From NCBI GenBank assembly GCA_016866215.1, contig VGNE01000024.1:1-52542 (forward strand): a DNA stretch of 52,542 bases. The letters are read 5' to 3'. Source of the DNA: Chloroflexota bacterium. Its GTDB lineage: Bacteria; Chloroflexota; Anaerolineae; Anaerolineales; Villigracilaceae. The notes below the pieces were generated by a model. That model was not told the DNA's origin. It did no database searches and saw nothing but the letters and a program-made list of their open reading frames with translations. Below are positions 1-7,607 of this stretch, in pieces; position 1 is the stretch's first letter, and the number at the start of each line of letters is the position of its first letter. The position numbers and the translations under genes are program-made.

Positions 1-1
1 G

Positions 2-366
2 ATCAACCGCCTTCGCACCTATGATATTTACCACGCCCGCGTCGCAGATTGTGCCGCCTGTCCTTTACGCTCGCGCTGTTTGAGCAAGGCGCACACCTCG
101 CGCAGGTATCTTTCCATCCAAGTCGATAGCCAGCAGCCCAACCTGTTCGATGAGATGAAGGTGAAGATCGATAGTGAAGTCGGCAAGCGCATCTATGCCA
201 GACGGCTGGATCGTGGTGCCGGTCTTTGCCAACCTCTGTGTACAAATGCGGATGCATCCCTTCAGCTTGCGCTCCAAACGTAAAGTAGATGTACAATGGA
301 CGCGTACGCGGTTCGCTCTGGTTCACCATATCGGCAAGATCCACTCCTTTGGGGGGCTGATCTAGC
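2..366 (+). pseudogene. Transposase C-terminal remnant, IS1182-like
   Basis: A broken C-terminal piece of a DDE transposase, cut by the window edge. Frame 2 from base 2 reads a Cys-rich stretch (DCAACPLRSRC) followed by GKRIYARRL. Near base 205-215 the similarity jumps to frame 3, which continues with PVFANLCVQ, LRSKRKVDVQW and ALVHHIGKI before a stop at about 365. A CxxC..C cluster followed by a VFANL/RSKRKV/HNIGKI-like tail is typical of IS1182-group transposases. The frame change shows that the copy is dead. The long antisense reading frame over the same bases has no family features and was not called. Confidence 0.6.
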
Positions 367-551
367 CCATTCAGCCCTCCAACAACCGGTCCCAACCGTA
401 CTCTGGCTGTAAAGTCGGGCGCTGGCGCCCGGCGCTCGAAGGCATAGTTGGGTTTTTCGACAGTCTCGTTAGCACGCAGCGTGCAAAACGAAAGTTGCAA
501 TAAAAATCGAAGCTGAAACGAGTAAAATTAGCGGTGGAAAAAGGAGTAAAA

Positions 552-803
552 ATGACTCTCCAACAAATTACTATCGAAATTCCAGAAAAGGTACTTCTCG
601 CAGAAAAGACGGACGCTGAATCTTTTGGACGTGAAATTCTCGTTTTAGCGGCAGTCAAGTTATTTGAAATTGGCAGGCTTTCTTCTGGGCGTGCATCTGA
701 ACTCGCAGGAATGTCCAGAATTGAGTTTTTGCTCAACTTGAATCGCTACAAGGTTTTTCCTTTCGCCGCCGAACTTGATGACTTAGAAAACGCACATGCC
801 TAA
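552..803 (+). CDS. UPF0175 family protein, probable antitoxin
   Basis: Small (83 aa) UPF0175 protein. The sequence shows a short beta-like N-terminus (QITIEIPEKVL) followed by a helical region with ILVLAAVKLFEIGRLSSGRA and SELAGMSRIEFLL, the usual UPF0175 layout resembling a DNA-binding antitoxin. The ATG at 552 was chosen because AAGGAG lies at 541-546 with a 5-base gap; an in-frame ATG 18 bases upstream has no such site. The stop overlaps the next gene by 8 bases. UPF0175 genes are regularly paired with DUF3368 PIN-like proteins, so this is most likely the antitoxin of a type II pair that controls its own promoter. The antitoxin role is inferred from family pairing. Confidence 0.8.
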   Translation: MTLQQITIEIPEKVLLAEKTDAESFGREILVLAAVKLFEIGRLSSGRASELAGMSRIEFLLNLNRYKVFPFAAELDDLENAHA

Positions 804-1281
804 AGCAATCAGCAATACTTCCCCGCTGCTTTATCTTTACAAGATTGGCGCAATAAATTTGCTTCCAAAAATGTTCGATGAAGTTTGGACAGCCGAACCC
901 GTCAAGAACGAATTATTGACGGGACGTAGTAAAGGCTATGATGTTCCAAATCCAGCAGATTACGCTTGGCTAAGTATTGTTAATCCAAAATCCATGCCTT
1001 CTGAATGGCTTGCATTAGATTTAGGCGCAGGTGAACTTGGCGCAATGGCTTTAGCGTTGGAAAATCCAGACCATATTGTTTTACTGGACGATATGCTTGC
1101 ACGCCGAACGGCTCAAGTAGCAGGCTTGCAGGTTTGGGGAACTTTGAAAGTTTTACTGGAAGCAAAATCTCAAGGTTTGATTGAAAAAATTGAACCTTTC
1201 ATATCAAAATTAAGTGAGGCAGGCATGTGGATTTCTGCCGAAGTAAAGCAGCGCATTCTTATTTTGGCGGGCGAGTCTTAA
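796..1281 (+). CDS. DUF3368 PIN-like protein, probable toxin
   Basis: 161-aa DUF3368 protein. PIN-like acidic positions are visible: SNTSPLLYL at the N-terminus (residues 6-14), a central LGAGELGAMALA (about 76-87) and VLLDDMLARR (about 94-103), consistent with a PIN-fold ribonuclease active site. The C-terminal part includes GTLKVLLEAK and a helix carrying AGMWIS. It overlaps the UPF0175 gene by 8 bases, so the two are translationally coupled. Expected role: RNA-cleaving toxin held in check by the UPF0175 protein. It is full length and intact, unlike the transposase debris around it. Confidence 0.78.
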   Translation: MPKAISNTSPLLYLYKIGAINLLPKMFDEVWTAEPVKNELLTGRSKGYDVPNPADYAWLSIVNPKSMPSEWLALDLGAGELGAMALALENPDHIVLLDDMLARRTAQVAGLQVWGTLKVLLEAKSQGLIEKIEPFISKLSEAGMWISAEVKQRILILAGES

Positions 1282-1294
1282 GGCTACAAGCGTG

Positions 1295-1316
1295 CCACCG
1301 ATTAACAGCAGTGTCA
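1295..1316. repeat. Direct repeat, copy 1 of 2
   Basis: 22 bases beginning CCACCGATTAACAG, repeated at 3050-3071 with one mismatch (21/22) in the same orientation. Each copy lies some 190-290 bases beyond the stop codon of an IS110 fragment, so it may mark the 3' end of that element. Confidence 0.7.
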
Positions 1317-1352
1317 AGGGGGGAGAGAGTCCAATTTCCTGGGTGATCTTCC

Positions 1353-1378
1353 ACGGCTGTGAAGGCGGCCGTTTTTTT
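1353..1378 (+). terminator. Possible terminator after the toxin-antitoxin pair
   Basis: A 5-bp stem (ACGGC/GCCGT, 10-base loop) followed by a run of seven T. The stem is short and lies about 70 bases past the toxin stop, so the call is weak. Confidence 0.3.
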
Positions 1379-1600
1379 CTTTTTCACCCCGGGAGTTCTT
1401 TTTTGGGGAAACGCTTCGCCATCCCCGATCGTCTCTTTTTTCAGAAGGGGTTCAAGTCCTGTTTTTGATTCAACTCGATCTTTGGGAATTCCCCGCTGCA
1501 TGAAAACGAGAACAGCCGCTGAAGGAGCGCCGTTCCCGTTTGGACTTGGGGGTAAGCCTATTTTACCCGAAGTTCGACGCGGGAGTGCGCCTTGGCTGTC

Positions 1601-2314
1601 CTACGCGGGAATGCCCAATTCCTCCATCCGCGCCAGAACTTCCTCTCTCGAAGCCACCCGCCGCGGCACATTCCTGCGCACGAAGCGCGTGATGTCGGTC
1701 TCGACGCCCAACTTCATCAGGGCGTACTTGGCGAACTGCTTGTAGGTCAAACCCAGGCGCGCAGTTTCATCCATATCCCAGGACAACACCAGCATTTTAT
1801 AAGCCAGGTCTTCTTCGTTCGCATGTTCGTCGGTCTCGTCCTTCGTCAACACGTGCCAGACCGCCACCAGCAACTTCCGCGCGATCACCACGATCGCCTG
1901 ATTCGGTTTGCGCATCCGTCGCAGGTACTTCTCGTACTGTTCTTTCCAGTACGACGAGCTGCGCACCGCACGCCAGGCGGCTTCCACCAGCGCCCAGCGC
2001 AACTCTTTGCGCCCGCTCTTGGTGATGCGTTTCTCGATGTGTTCCTTCCCGCTGTCATGCACGCCCGCTCCCAAGCCCGCATGGCCCACCAACTTCTTCG
2101 CTTCCGGGAAACGGCGAATGTCGCCGATCGCCGCATACACGGTCATGGCTGTGATCACTCCAAAACCAGAGATGTGCAGAAAGCGACCGATCTCTTCGTC
2201 TTCTGCCGCGATGCTTGTCATCTCTTTCTCGATCCGCGCTTCCTGCCCTTCGGCAAATTGCAGTGTTTCCAGGTCGCTTTGCATATTTAGCTTTTCCAGT
2301 TTGCACAGCCTCAA
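1601..2314 (-). pseudogene. IS110-family transposase, C-terminal part only
   Basis: The 237 residues correspond to the C-terminal Transposase_20 half of IS110-type transposases: FLHISGFGVITAMT, AKKLVGHAGLGAGVH, RITKSGRKELRWALVEAAW, and the tail MKLGVETDITRFVRR. The N-terminal DEDD catalytic half is absent. Upstream (higher coordinates) the sequence runs directly into the promoter of the DUF1801 gene, so the 5' half is deleted. The ATG at 2314 or 2281 is therefore only an ORF boundary. IS110 enzymes need both halves, so this copy should be inactive. A second, shorter fragment of a related element lies at 3259-3486. Confidence 0.75.
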
Positions 2315-2342
2315 TGGCGCGTGGCAATTGTTATCAAAGCTG

Positions 2343-2371
2343 CTGAAATTTTAAAACATGCGTGCTATAAT
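2343..2371 (+). promoter_or_regulatory. Promoter for the DUF1801 gene
   Basis: A perfect -10 box TATAAT (2366-2371) preceded by TGC, an extended -10. A CTGAAA hexamer (4/6 match to -35) lies 17 bases upstream at 2343-2348. The start codon follows about 55 bases downstream. Confidence 0.55.
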
Positions 2372-2425
2372 TTCTGCTAGGGTGTCTTTCGGCACACTAA
2401 TTCAAACAAATGGAAGGAGATTCTC

Positions 2426-2923
2426 ATGAACCAAGGTAAGAGCACCACCAAGAAGACCGCGCAGAAGTCTGCCAAGGAGAGCACCACCGCGATCGGCAAG
2501 ACGTCCAAGGGCTTCACGGACGAGGAACGAGCCGCGATGAAAGAGCGCGCCCAAGAGCTGAAGGCGGCCGCGCGCGCGGACAAGGACAAAGCGGACGGGG
2601 AAAGCGCCGTGCTCGCGAAGATCGCCGAGATGCAGGAACCGGATCGCGCCATGGCCAGGCGGCTCCATGCGATCATCAAAGCCAGCGCGCCAGCCCTCTC
2701 GCCGACAACCTGGTACGGGATGCCCGCATACGCCAGGGATGGCAAAGTCATCTGCTTCTTCCAAAGCGCGCAGAAGTTCAAATCGAGGTACGCGACCTTC
2801 GGATTCAGCGACAAGGCGAACCTGGATGAAGGCGCCATGTGGCCGACGGCTTTCGCGCTGAAGGAATTGATTGCCTCTGAAGAGGCAAGGATCGCCGCGC
2901 TCGTGAAGAAAGCGGTGAGCTGA
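2426..2923 (+). CDS. DUF1801 / YdhG-like protein
   Basis: 165-aa protein with a Lys/Ala-rich charged N-terminal tail (residues 1-70) and a C-terminal DUF1801 domain, recognisable from [39 protein letters not shown] and [13 protein letters not shown]1801 proteins (frataxin-like fold; the Bacillus member is described as an iron chaperone) are small cytosolic proteins; the function here is not known. A good ribosome site (AAGGAG, about 8 bases before ATG) and an extended -10 promoter upstream indicate a monocistronic gene. It sits between two dead IS110 fragments and inside a pair of 22-base direct repeats, so it may have arrived with mobile DNA. Confidence 0.8.
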   Translation: MNQGKSTTKKTAQKSAKESTTAIGKTSKGFTDEERAAMKERAQELKAAARADKDKADGESAVLAKIAEMQEPDRAMARRLHAIIKASAPALSPTTWYGMPAYARDGKVICFFQSAQKFKSRYATFGFSDKANLDEGAMWPTAFALKELIASEEARIAALVKKAVS

Positions 2924-3258
2924 GGACTGATCTCGCCACTGGCCCCCGTCCTAGGCCGGATCGTCGGTCGGGACGAGGCGTTCCCGCGTGACGAGAACGC
3001 GCACCATCGTGTGCCGAACTACAAAAGGCGTAACAAAAAATTAAACCGCCCACCGGTTAACAGCAGTGTCATGGGATAAGCACTCCGAATTTGAAAATTG
3101 ATCTCAAAATGAAAAAATGGTCCCGAATGCAAAACATTTGGAGCCGTTTTTGTTTCCTGCTTTCATGATTTTCAAGCTGGAGACGGCTTTCCATGCCCCC
3201 GCCCTATTTTTTGTTTTCAGGATGGGGTTGTTGCTGTCCAACGGAAATACTGTATTGA
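2924..3258. other. Intergenic stretch without a gene
   Basis: Holds the second 22-base direct repeat (3050-3071) and otherwise nothing I can recognise. Short open frames here have no family features. Confidence 0.4.
3050..3071. repeat. Direct repeat, copy 2 of 2
   Basis: Partner of 1295-1316 (21/22 identical, same orientation). Together the copies bracket 1.75 kb holding one IS110 remnant and the DUF1801 gene; a second IS110 remnant lies just outside. Confidence 0.7.
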
Positions 3259-3486
3259 TTATTCGATCTTCTGAAGTTCAGGCCTCAGCGCCAGCAGCTC
3301 AACTTCGCTTGCCAATCTGCGGGGATACTTTGGATTGAGCGCCACGCGTGTCAGATCATGTCCAATTCCAAGTCGCATCAAGTAGTAATGAGCAAATTGC
3401 TGCGGGTCAGTCCGTCTCGCGCTTCTTCCTTCATTTGCCATGCCCAGGTCAGGTATTTATAGGCAATCCGTTCCTGGCTAAAGTGT
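3259..3486 (-). pseudogene. IS110-family transposase C-terminal fragment, frameshifted
   Basis: A second IS110 tail. Reading leftward, one frame gives ERIAYKYLTWAWQMKEEARD, matching the AYKMLVLSWDMDETARLGLT stretch of the 1601-2314 copy. Near base 3405 the match moves to another frame giving QQFAHYYLMRLGIGHDLTRV and then PRRLASEVELLALR, which ends at 3259. The frameshift and missing 5' part make it a pseudogene. Confidence 0.65.
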
Positions 3487-3666
3487 CGATAGGTCTGCGC
3501 CTTTTCTCAAGCGCAACAATTCGTATTTCGCAAACTGTTGGGTCAGGGATGATTGTTGCCTTACTCTGAAAAAGCGACATTTCAACCGCAGACTTACACA
3601 GATAAATTGGTTTAAGAGCGATTCCGCTCAACAAGGCGGGCATCTGATAAATTCTTCAGGGAGAAC

Positions 3667-3705
3667 AAAAAAGACATCCGAAATCTGCCGGGTCTCGGAG
3701 GTCTT
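3667..3705 (-). terminator. Rho-independent terminator of the aldolase gene
   Basis: Minus-strand hairpin with an 11-base stem and one mismatch (arms 3695-3705 and 3671-3681, loop 13 bases), followed by a run of T on the minus strand. It begins 8 bases past the aldolase stop codon. Confidence 0.8.
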
Positions 3706-3712
3706 GTGTCAT

Positions 3713-4777
3713 TTACGCCACCCTTATCTTCTTATCCAAATACACATCCTGAATTGTATTCAGCAATTTCACGCCTTCCGCCATCGGGCGCTGGAAGGCT
3801 TTGCGCCCGGAGATCAGACCCTGTCCACCCGCACGTTTGTTGATGACGGCAGTCGCCGCGGCTTCAGCGAAGTCATTTTCACCCGAGGCACCGCCGCTGT
3901 TGATCAGCCCGACGCGCCCCATGTAACAGTTCGCCACCTGGTAGCGGCACAGGTCAATGGGATGGTCGCTGGTCAGGTCACTGTAGATGCGCTTGTCCAG
4001 TTTGCCGTAGGAGATGCTCTCTGCGTTCAAGGCGATGAATCCGCCATTGTTCTCCGCCAGTTTCTGCTTGATGATATCCGCTGAAATCGTGACACCGAGA
4101 TGATTCGCTTGCCCGGTCAGGTCCGCCGAGACGTGATAATCCTTGTCCTGCTTGAAGGCTGAATTGCGCAGGTAACACCACAGGATGGTCGCCATGCCCA
4201 GTTCATGCGCCAGCGCGAACGCCTCCGCGATCTCGATCAGTTCGCGATGCGAGTCGTCTGAGCCGAAATAGATCGTCGCGCCGACCGCCGCCGCGCCCAT
4301 GTCGTACGCCTGTTCCACCGTGCCGAACAGGATCTGCTCGTAACTGTTCGGGTAGGTCAGCAGTTCGTTGTGGTTGATCTTCACGATGAAGGGAATCTTG
4401 TGCGCGTACTTGCGGGACATCAACCCCAGCACACCGAAGGTCGAAGCGACGGCATTGCATCCGCCCTCGATGGCAAGTTTGATGATGTTCTCCGGGTCGA
4501 AGTAATCGGGATTCTTGGCGAAACTCGCGCCGCCCGAATGCTCGATGCCCTGGTCAACGGGCAGGATGGACAGGTATCCCGTCCCGCCGAGACGTCCGTT
4601 CCTGTACATCCACGCCAGGTTATTCAGAACACGGGGATTGCGGTCGGATTGGAGAAAGATCCGGCCCAAAAAATCAGGACCGGGCAGGTGCAGACGCTCC
4701 TTCGAGATTTTGGGAGAATTGAAACCAAGCAGGGATTCCGCCTTGGCGCCCAGCAGGGATTGTATATCGGTCGTCAT
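3713..4777 (-). CDS. fbaB: Class I fructose-bisphosphate aldolase (DhnA/FbaB type)
   Basis: 354-aa cytosolic aldolase that cleaves fructose-1,6-bisphosphate to dihydroxyacetone phosphate and glyceraldehyde-3-phosphate, or runs in reverse. It belongs to the DhnA-type class I enzymes found in archaea and many bacteria. Visible hallmarks are [13 protein letters not shown] (about 71-83), [14 protein letters not shown] (130-143), ADIIKQKL (233-240; Lys237 is the likely Schiff-base lysine by position in the family) and the phosphate-binding INSGGASG and [10 protein letters not shown] near the C-terminus. Length is normal for the bacterial family. AGGAG lies 7 bases before the start. The gene stands alone with its own terminator and diverges from the 4953 gene. 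It would act in glycolysis or gluconeogenesis with the PpdK at 32647. Confidence 0.92.
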   Translation of the reverse strand: MTTDIQSLLGAKAESLLGFNSPKISKERLHLPGPDFLGRIFLQSDRNPRVLNNLAWMYRNGRLGGTGYLSILPVDQGIEHSGGASFAKNPDYFDPENIIKLAIEGGCNAVASTFGVLGLMSRKYAHKIPFIVKINHNELLTYPNSYEQILFGTVEQAYDMGAAAVGATIYFGSDDSHRELIEIAEAFALAHELGMATILWCYLRNSAFKQDKDYHVSADLTGQANHLGVTISADIIKQKLAENNGGFIALNAESISYGKLDKRIYSDLTSDHPIDLCRYQVANCYMGRVGLINSGGASGENDFAEAAATAVINKRAGGQGLISGRKAFQRPMAEGVKLLNTIQDVYLDKKIRVA

Positions 4778-4870
4778 TGTTTTACTCCTGAAATGAATGT
4801 GTAGGCGGGAGCCGCTTCGTAAGTGACTGCCACCTCTGTGATACAGGTTGAAACGGGAAATTTGTTTCGC

Positions 4871-4900
4871 TTGATTATAACCAGAAACTACGGCTATAAT
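4871..4900 (+). promoter_or_regulatory. Promoter for the gene at 4953
   Basis: TTGATT (4871-4876) and a perfect TATAAT (4895-4900) with 18-base spacing. A TATAAT also reads on the minus strand at 4879-4874, so the divergent aldolase may use the same region. Confidence 0.55.
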
Positions 4901-4952
4901 GGTCTGGCAAGACTAAATTCGTCGAAATGCGTATATCACGCAGGAGGCTCAC

Positions 4953-5477
4953 ATGAGTGATTTCTTTGAAAAAGTAAGTAGTCAGGTTGACCCGTTCAAG
5001 AAACTTCTTTCCTACATCCCCGGTTTCAGCGGCTATATTGAAAGGCAGAACCGCCGCGACGCAGACAAGGTTTTGCGTGATACAGTAGCGCGCCGTTTTG
5101 AAGAACTTTGGGGGCGTGCATCAAATTTGCAGGTTGAATTGGTCAGCAGCGACAGGATCAAATATGTGGACGATATGGAAAAAGCCGCGCTCGCGTTGCG
5201 CACCTTGATTGACAAGATCAGCAGAGCGGCGCGCGGATATTCCGGGCTGTTTGATGCCGTCAAGATCAACGAGAAGGAACTCGAAGCGATCTATCAATTC
5301 GATGTCGCATTCTTCACCCTCGGCGATCAAGTGAGCAGCGCGCTTGACAATGTCGAAGCCAGCCTTGGCGATGAGGCCGCCCTGCCTGCCGCGATTCGCA
5401 ATCTCACATCCCTTGCCCGCCTTGCCGTGGAGACCTTTGAGCGCCGCTCTGAGGTTGTTACGGGAAGCGGACAGTAA
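4953..5477 (+). CDS. Hypothetical helical protein
   Basis: 174 aa, not recognised. The sequence is charged and predicted helical throughout: a short hydrophobic patch near the N-terminus (KKLLSYIPGFSGYIERQNRR), a long basic/acidic helix (DADKVLRDTVARRFEELWGR) and a C-terminal helical part with ALPAAIRNLTSLARLAVETF. No signal peptide or membrane segment is visible. AGGAGG lies just before the ATG, and a good promoter lies about 50 bases upstream, so it is very probably expressed. It is a single gene between the divergent aldolase and a repeat element, so context gives no function. Confidence 0.75.
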   Translation: MSDFFEKVSSQVDPFKKLLSYIPGFSGYIERQNRRDADKVLRDTVARRFEELWGRASNLQVELVSSDRIKYVDDMEKAALALRTLIDKISRAARGYSGLFDAVKINEKELEAIYQFDVAFFTLGDQVSSALDNVEASLGDEAALPAAIRNLTSLARLAVETFERRSEVVTGSGQ

Positions 5478-5486
5478 ATTATATAC

Positions 5487-5656
5487 GTCATTGCGAGGGC
5501 GCTCTTGTTCCGCATGTTTTTGCGGCCCGAAGCGTCGCCGTGGCGCCGTGGCGATACAATCTCCAACACAACAAGGAGATTGCTTCCCTTCGACACGGTG
5601 AGCGAAAGTCGAACCGTCAGGACAGGCGTCGGGAAGAGCACCCTCCTCGCAACGAC
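5487..5656. repeat. Palindromic intergenic element, CATTGCGAGG type
   Basis: Begins GTCATTGCGAGG (5487-5498) and ends with its near-perfect inverse CCTCGCAACGAC (5645-5656). Inside is a perfect 8-bp hairpin CAATCTCC/GGAGATTG (5557-5564 and 5575-5582). It fills the gap in front of the hydroxylase operon. Confidence 0.7.
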
Positions 5657-5669
5657 ATAATCCAATCCT

Positions 5670-7169
5670 ATGTGGCACGAATACATCAACGCAACATCCA
5701 CCGATGAGGTGGTAAAAATTTTAGGGGAAAAGAAGGAACGCGCCCGCATCATAGCTGGCGGCACCGACCTCATCCTCGAACTTGAGCGCGGCGTCCGTAA
5801 AGGGATCGACATTCTTGTTGATGTTTCGCGCATCCCCAATCTCGATCAAATCACAATTGACGGAGACGATGTCATTCGCCTGGGTCCGCTCGTTACGCAC
5901 AATGATTGCACCGCATCCAAACTCATCCGCGCGAGAGCTTATCCACTGGCGCGCGCGGCTTGGGAAGTGGGCGCACCGCAGATCCGCAACCGCGGCACGA
6001 TTGCAGGCAACCTCATCACCGCATCCCCTGCGAACGACACCATCACACCCTTGATGGCGCTTGGTGCAAGTGTGACTTTAATTTCCACGCGCGGCGAACG
6101 AACGATTCCATTAAATGAATTTTATACTGGTGTTCGCAAAACGGTCATGCAGGCAGATGAAATGCTTGTTGATATTTCCTTCCCCGCGTTGACAAAGACC
6201 CAGCGCGGGACATTCATCAAACTGGCATTGCGCCGCACCCAAGCCATCTCTTTGGTAAATGCAGCGATCATCCTTGATGTTTCGACACGAAGAGCGGGAG
6301 ACGAACCGTCAACACGCGGTCTGAGAGCGGATACCGTCAAATCAGCAGTGATCACCCTCGGAGCGGTAACCCCCATCATCGTCCACGCAGAGGCGGCGGA
6401 AAATTTCCTCGCAAAGAAAAAACTCAACGAGAAGAATATCGCCCAAGCCGCAGAACTCGCCATGCAGGCCGCACATCCGATTGACGATGTACGCGGTTCT
6501 GCTGCATATCGTCTCGAAATGGTAAAGGTTATCATCGCGCGTGGGCTGCGTGCGATCCGCGACGAGAATGAACAGGCGGGTATGCCGAAGAAGCCGATCC
6601 TGCTTCAGGGCAAAAAGACCGCAGACCGTGGACGACAAACCGTCCATCGTCCATCGTCCATCGTCAATGTTATTGAGACAACGATCAATGGAAAAAAGTT
6701 TTCCTTCAAAAGCGGATACAACAAAACCTTATTGCGCCTGCTCCGTGAAGAAGGCCTGCTGACAGGCACCAAAGAAGGCTGTGCCGAGGGTGAATGTGGC
6801 GCCTGCACTGTCTTCCTGGATGGCAATGCGGTCATGTCCTGCCTTGTGCCTGCGCCGCGCGCGCATGGTGCACAGATTATCACCGTGGAAGGACTCGCCG
6901 CCCTCACCCCAACCCCTCTTCCTGAGGGAGAGCGGCAAGGGGTGAGGGAAAAACTTCACCCCATGCAGGAAGCCTTCATTCAACATGGCGCAGTTCAATG
7001 CGGATATTGCACGCCGGGCTTCATCATGTCTGGCGCAAAATTATTGGAAGAGAAATCAAAGCCAACCCACAACGAGATCGAACAAGCCATCACTGGAAAC
7101 CTATGTCGCTGTACCGGTTATTACAAGATTGTAAAAGCGATCGAAGATGCAAGTAAAACAAAAGTGTAA
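5670..7169 (+). CDS. Molybdenum hydroxylase, fused FAD (CoxM-like) and 2Fe-2S (CoxS-like) subunit
   Basis: 499-aa electron-transfer subunit of a xanthine-dehydrogenase-family enzyme. Residues 1 to about 300 are the FAD domain (IIAGGTDLILELERG; IRNRGTIAGNLITASPANDT). Residues about 331-499 are the 2Fe-2S protein with all eight cysteines: GCAEGECGACTVF and MSC for one cluster, QCGYCTPG and NLCRCTGYY for the other. These are normally two separate genes. Electrons from the molybdenum site pass through both clusters to FAD. Two repeat-derived stretches are read as protein: one at the domain junction (about 316-333) and a 16-residue one between the cluster motifs (about 411-427). The partner is the molybdopterin subunit at 7608. 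The physiological substrate is not evident. Confidence 0.88.
   Translation: MWHEYINATSTDEVVKILGEKKERARIIAGGTDLILELERGVRKGIDILVDVSRIPNLDQITIDGDDVIRLGPLVTHNDCTASKLIRARAYPLARAAWEVGAPQIRNRGTIAGNLITASPANDTITPLMALGASVTLISTRGERTIPLNEFYTGVRKTVMQADEMLVDISFPALTKTQRGTFIKLALRRTQAISLVNAAIILDVSTRRAGDEPSTRGLRADTVKSAVITLGAVTPIIVHAEAAENFLAKKKLNEKNIAQAAELAMQAAHPIDDVRGSAAYRLEMVKVIIARGLRAIRDENEQAGMPKKPILLQGKKTADRGRQTVHRPSSIVNVIETTINGKKFSFKSGYNKTLLRLLREEGLLTGTKEGCAEGECGACTVFLDGNAVMSCLVPAPRAHGAQIITVEGLAALTPTPLPEGERQGVREKLHPMQEAFIQHGAVQCGYCTPGFIMSGAKLLEEKSKPTHNEIEQAITGNLCRCTGYYKIVKAIEDASKTKV
6617..6669. repeat. In-gene repeat of the GTCCATC family
   Basis: Contains GCAGACCGTGGAC and three tandem CGTCCAT units. It is read as a linker (RQTVHRPSSIVNV) exactly between the FAD and 2Fe-2S domains. 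Related copies are at 8893-8955 (in the next large gene) and 42469-42540 (intergenic). Confidence 0.7.
6901..6948. repeat. In-gene palindrome of the CCCTCACCCC family
   Basis: 48 bases (16 codons) bounded by a perfect 10-bp inverted repeat, CCCTCACCCC (6901-6910) and GGGGTGAGGG (6939-6948). It is read in frame between the two Fe-S motifs. Relatives are at 9823-9896, 19717-19763 and 39953-40034. Confidence 0.8.
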
Positions 7170-7178
7170 GAGGCATGT

Positions 7179-7601
7179 ATGGGTAAATACGCAAGTTCAG
7201 TGAAAAAACGATCCAAACCGAAAAATGACGGTCCGCATGTGGTCTGGCGCGGCATAGGGTGTTTGATGATGCTCATCATCCCGGCCATTTCGATTGCCGC
7301 AGGTATCGAGACCATCAAGTACGGACTGGCCAACCGTTGGGCTATCCCCTATCAATTACTGGGCTATCCAAGCCTGCCTGATCTGTTCTACCAATCCAGT
7401 GGGTTGCGAATCATTTTCGAACCCATTACCCGCGTCAATCACCTGTATGCATATTCAGCCGCCAGTGTTCTATACATGATCGCAATCGGCGGAATTATTT
7501 CTTTATTGTATGGGGTTGCATATCGGATCGTTGGACCCTCTCCCTATGGGCCGATGGATGAGCCACCTCCAAAGATAAAAACCAAAAAATACACACGCTA
7601 G
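7179..7601 (+). CDS. Small membrane protein within the hydroxylase operon
   Basis: 140 aa, not recognised. A Lys/Arg-rich N-terminal tail (1-24) precedes a hydrophobic segment (CLMMLIIPAISIAAGIETIK, about 29-48). A second segment (VLYMIAIGGIISLLYGVAY, about 97-116) precedes a Pro/Lys-rich tail. Two transmembrane helices with both ends cytoplasmic is the likely topology. It starts 9 bases after the fused subunit and ends 6 bases before the molybdopterin subunit, so it is certainly co-transcribed. It could anchor the complex or be an unrelated passenger; nothing in the sequence decides. Confidence 0.75.
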   Translation: MGKYASSVKKRSKPKNDGPHVVWRGIGCLMMLIIPAISIAAGIETIKYGLANRWAIPYQLLGYPSLPDLFYQSSGLRIIFEPITRVNHLYAYSAASVLYMIAIGGIISLLYGVAYRIVGPSPYGPMDEPPPKIKTKKYTR

Positions 7602-7607
7602 GAAACC

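Larger units (their letters stand above)
1282..1600. other. Intergenic stretch without a gene
   Basis: About 320 bases between the toxin gene and the IS110 remnant. It holds a 22-base direct repeat (1295-1316) and a weak T-rich hairpin (1353-1378). Short frames crossing it show no recognisable protein. It is probably the 3' flank of the IS110 copy. Confidence 0.5.

Noticed and set aside
3-500. 165-residue minus-strand reading frame at the left edge
   Set aside because: It lies antisense to a recognisable transposase remnant, is rich in Arg, Cys and His in the way shadow frames are, and has no family motif.
1601-2314. Intact IS110 insertion sequence
   Set aside because: The N-terminal DEDD domain is missing and the sequence runs into an unrelated promoter.
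1885-2354. Several overlapping frames over the IS110 remnant
   Set aside because: They are shadows of the transposase frame with Arg- and Ser-rich composition and no domains.
5487-5656. tRNA or riboswitch in front of the hydroxylase operon
   Set aside because: The hairpins belong to a repeat with CATTGCGAGG ends; no cloverleaf or known riboswitch core is visible.
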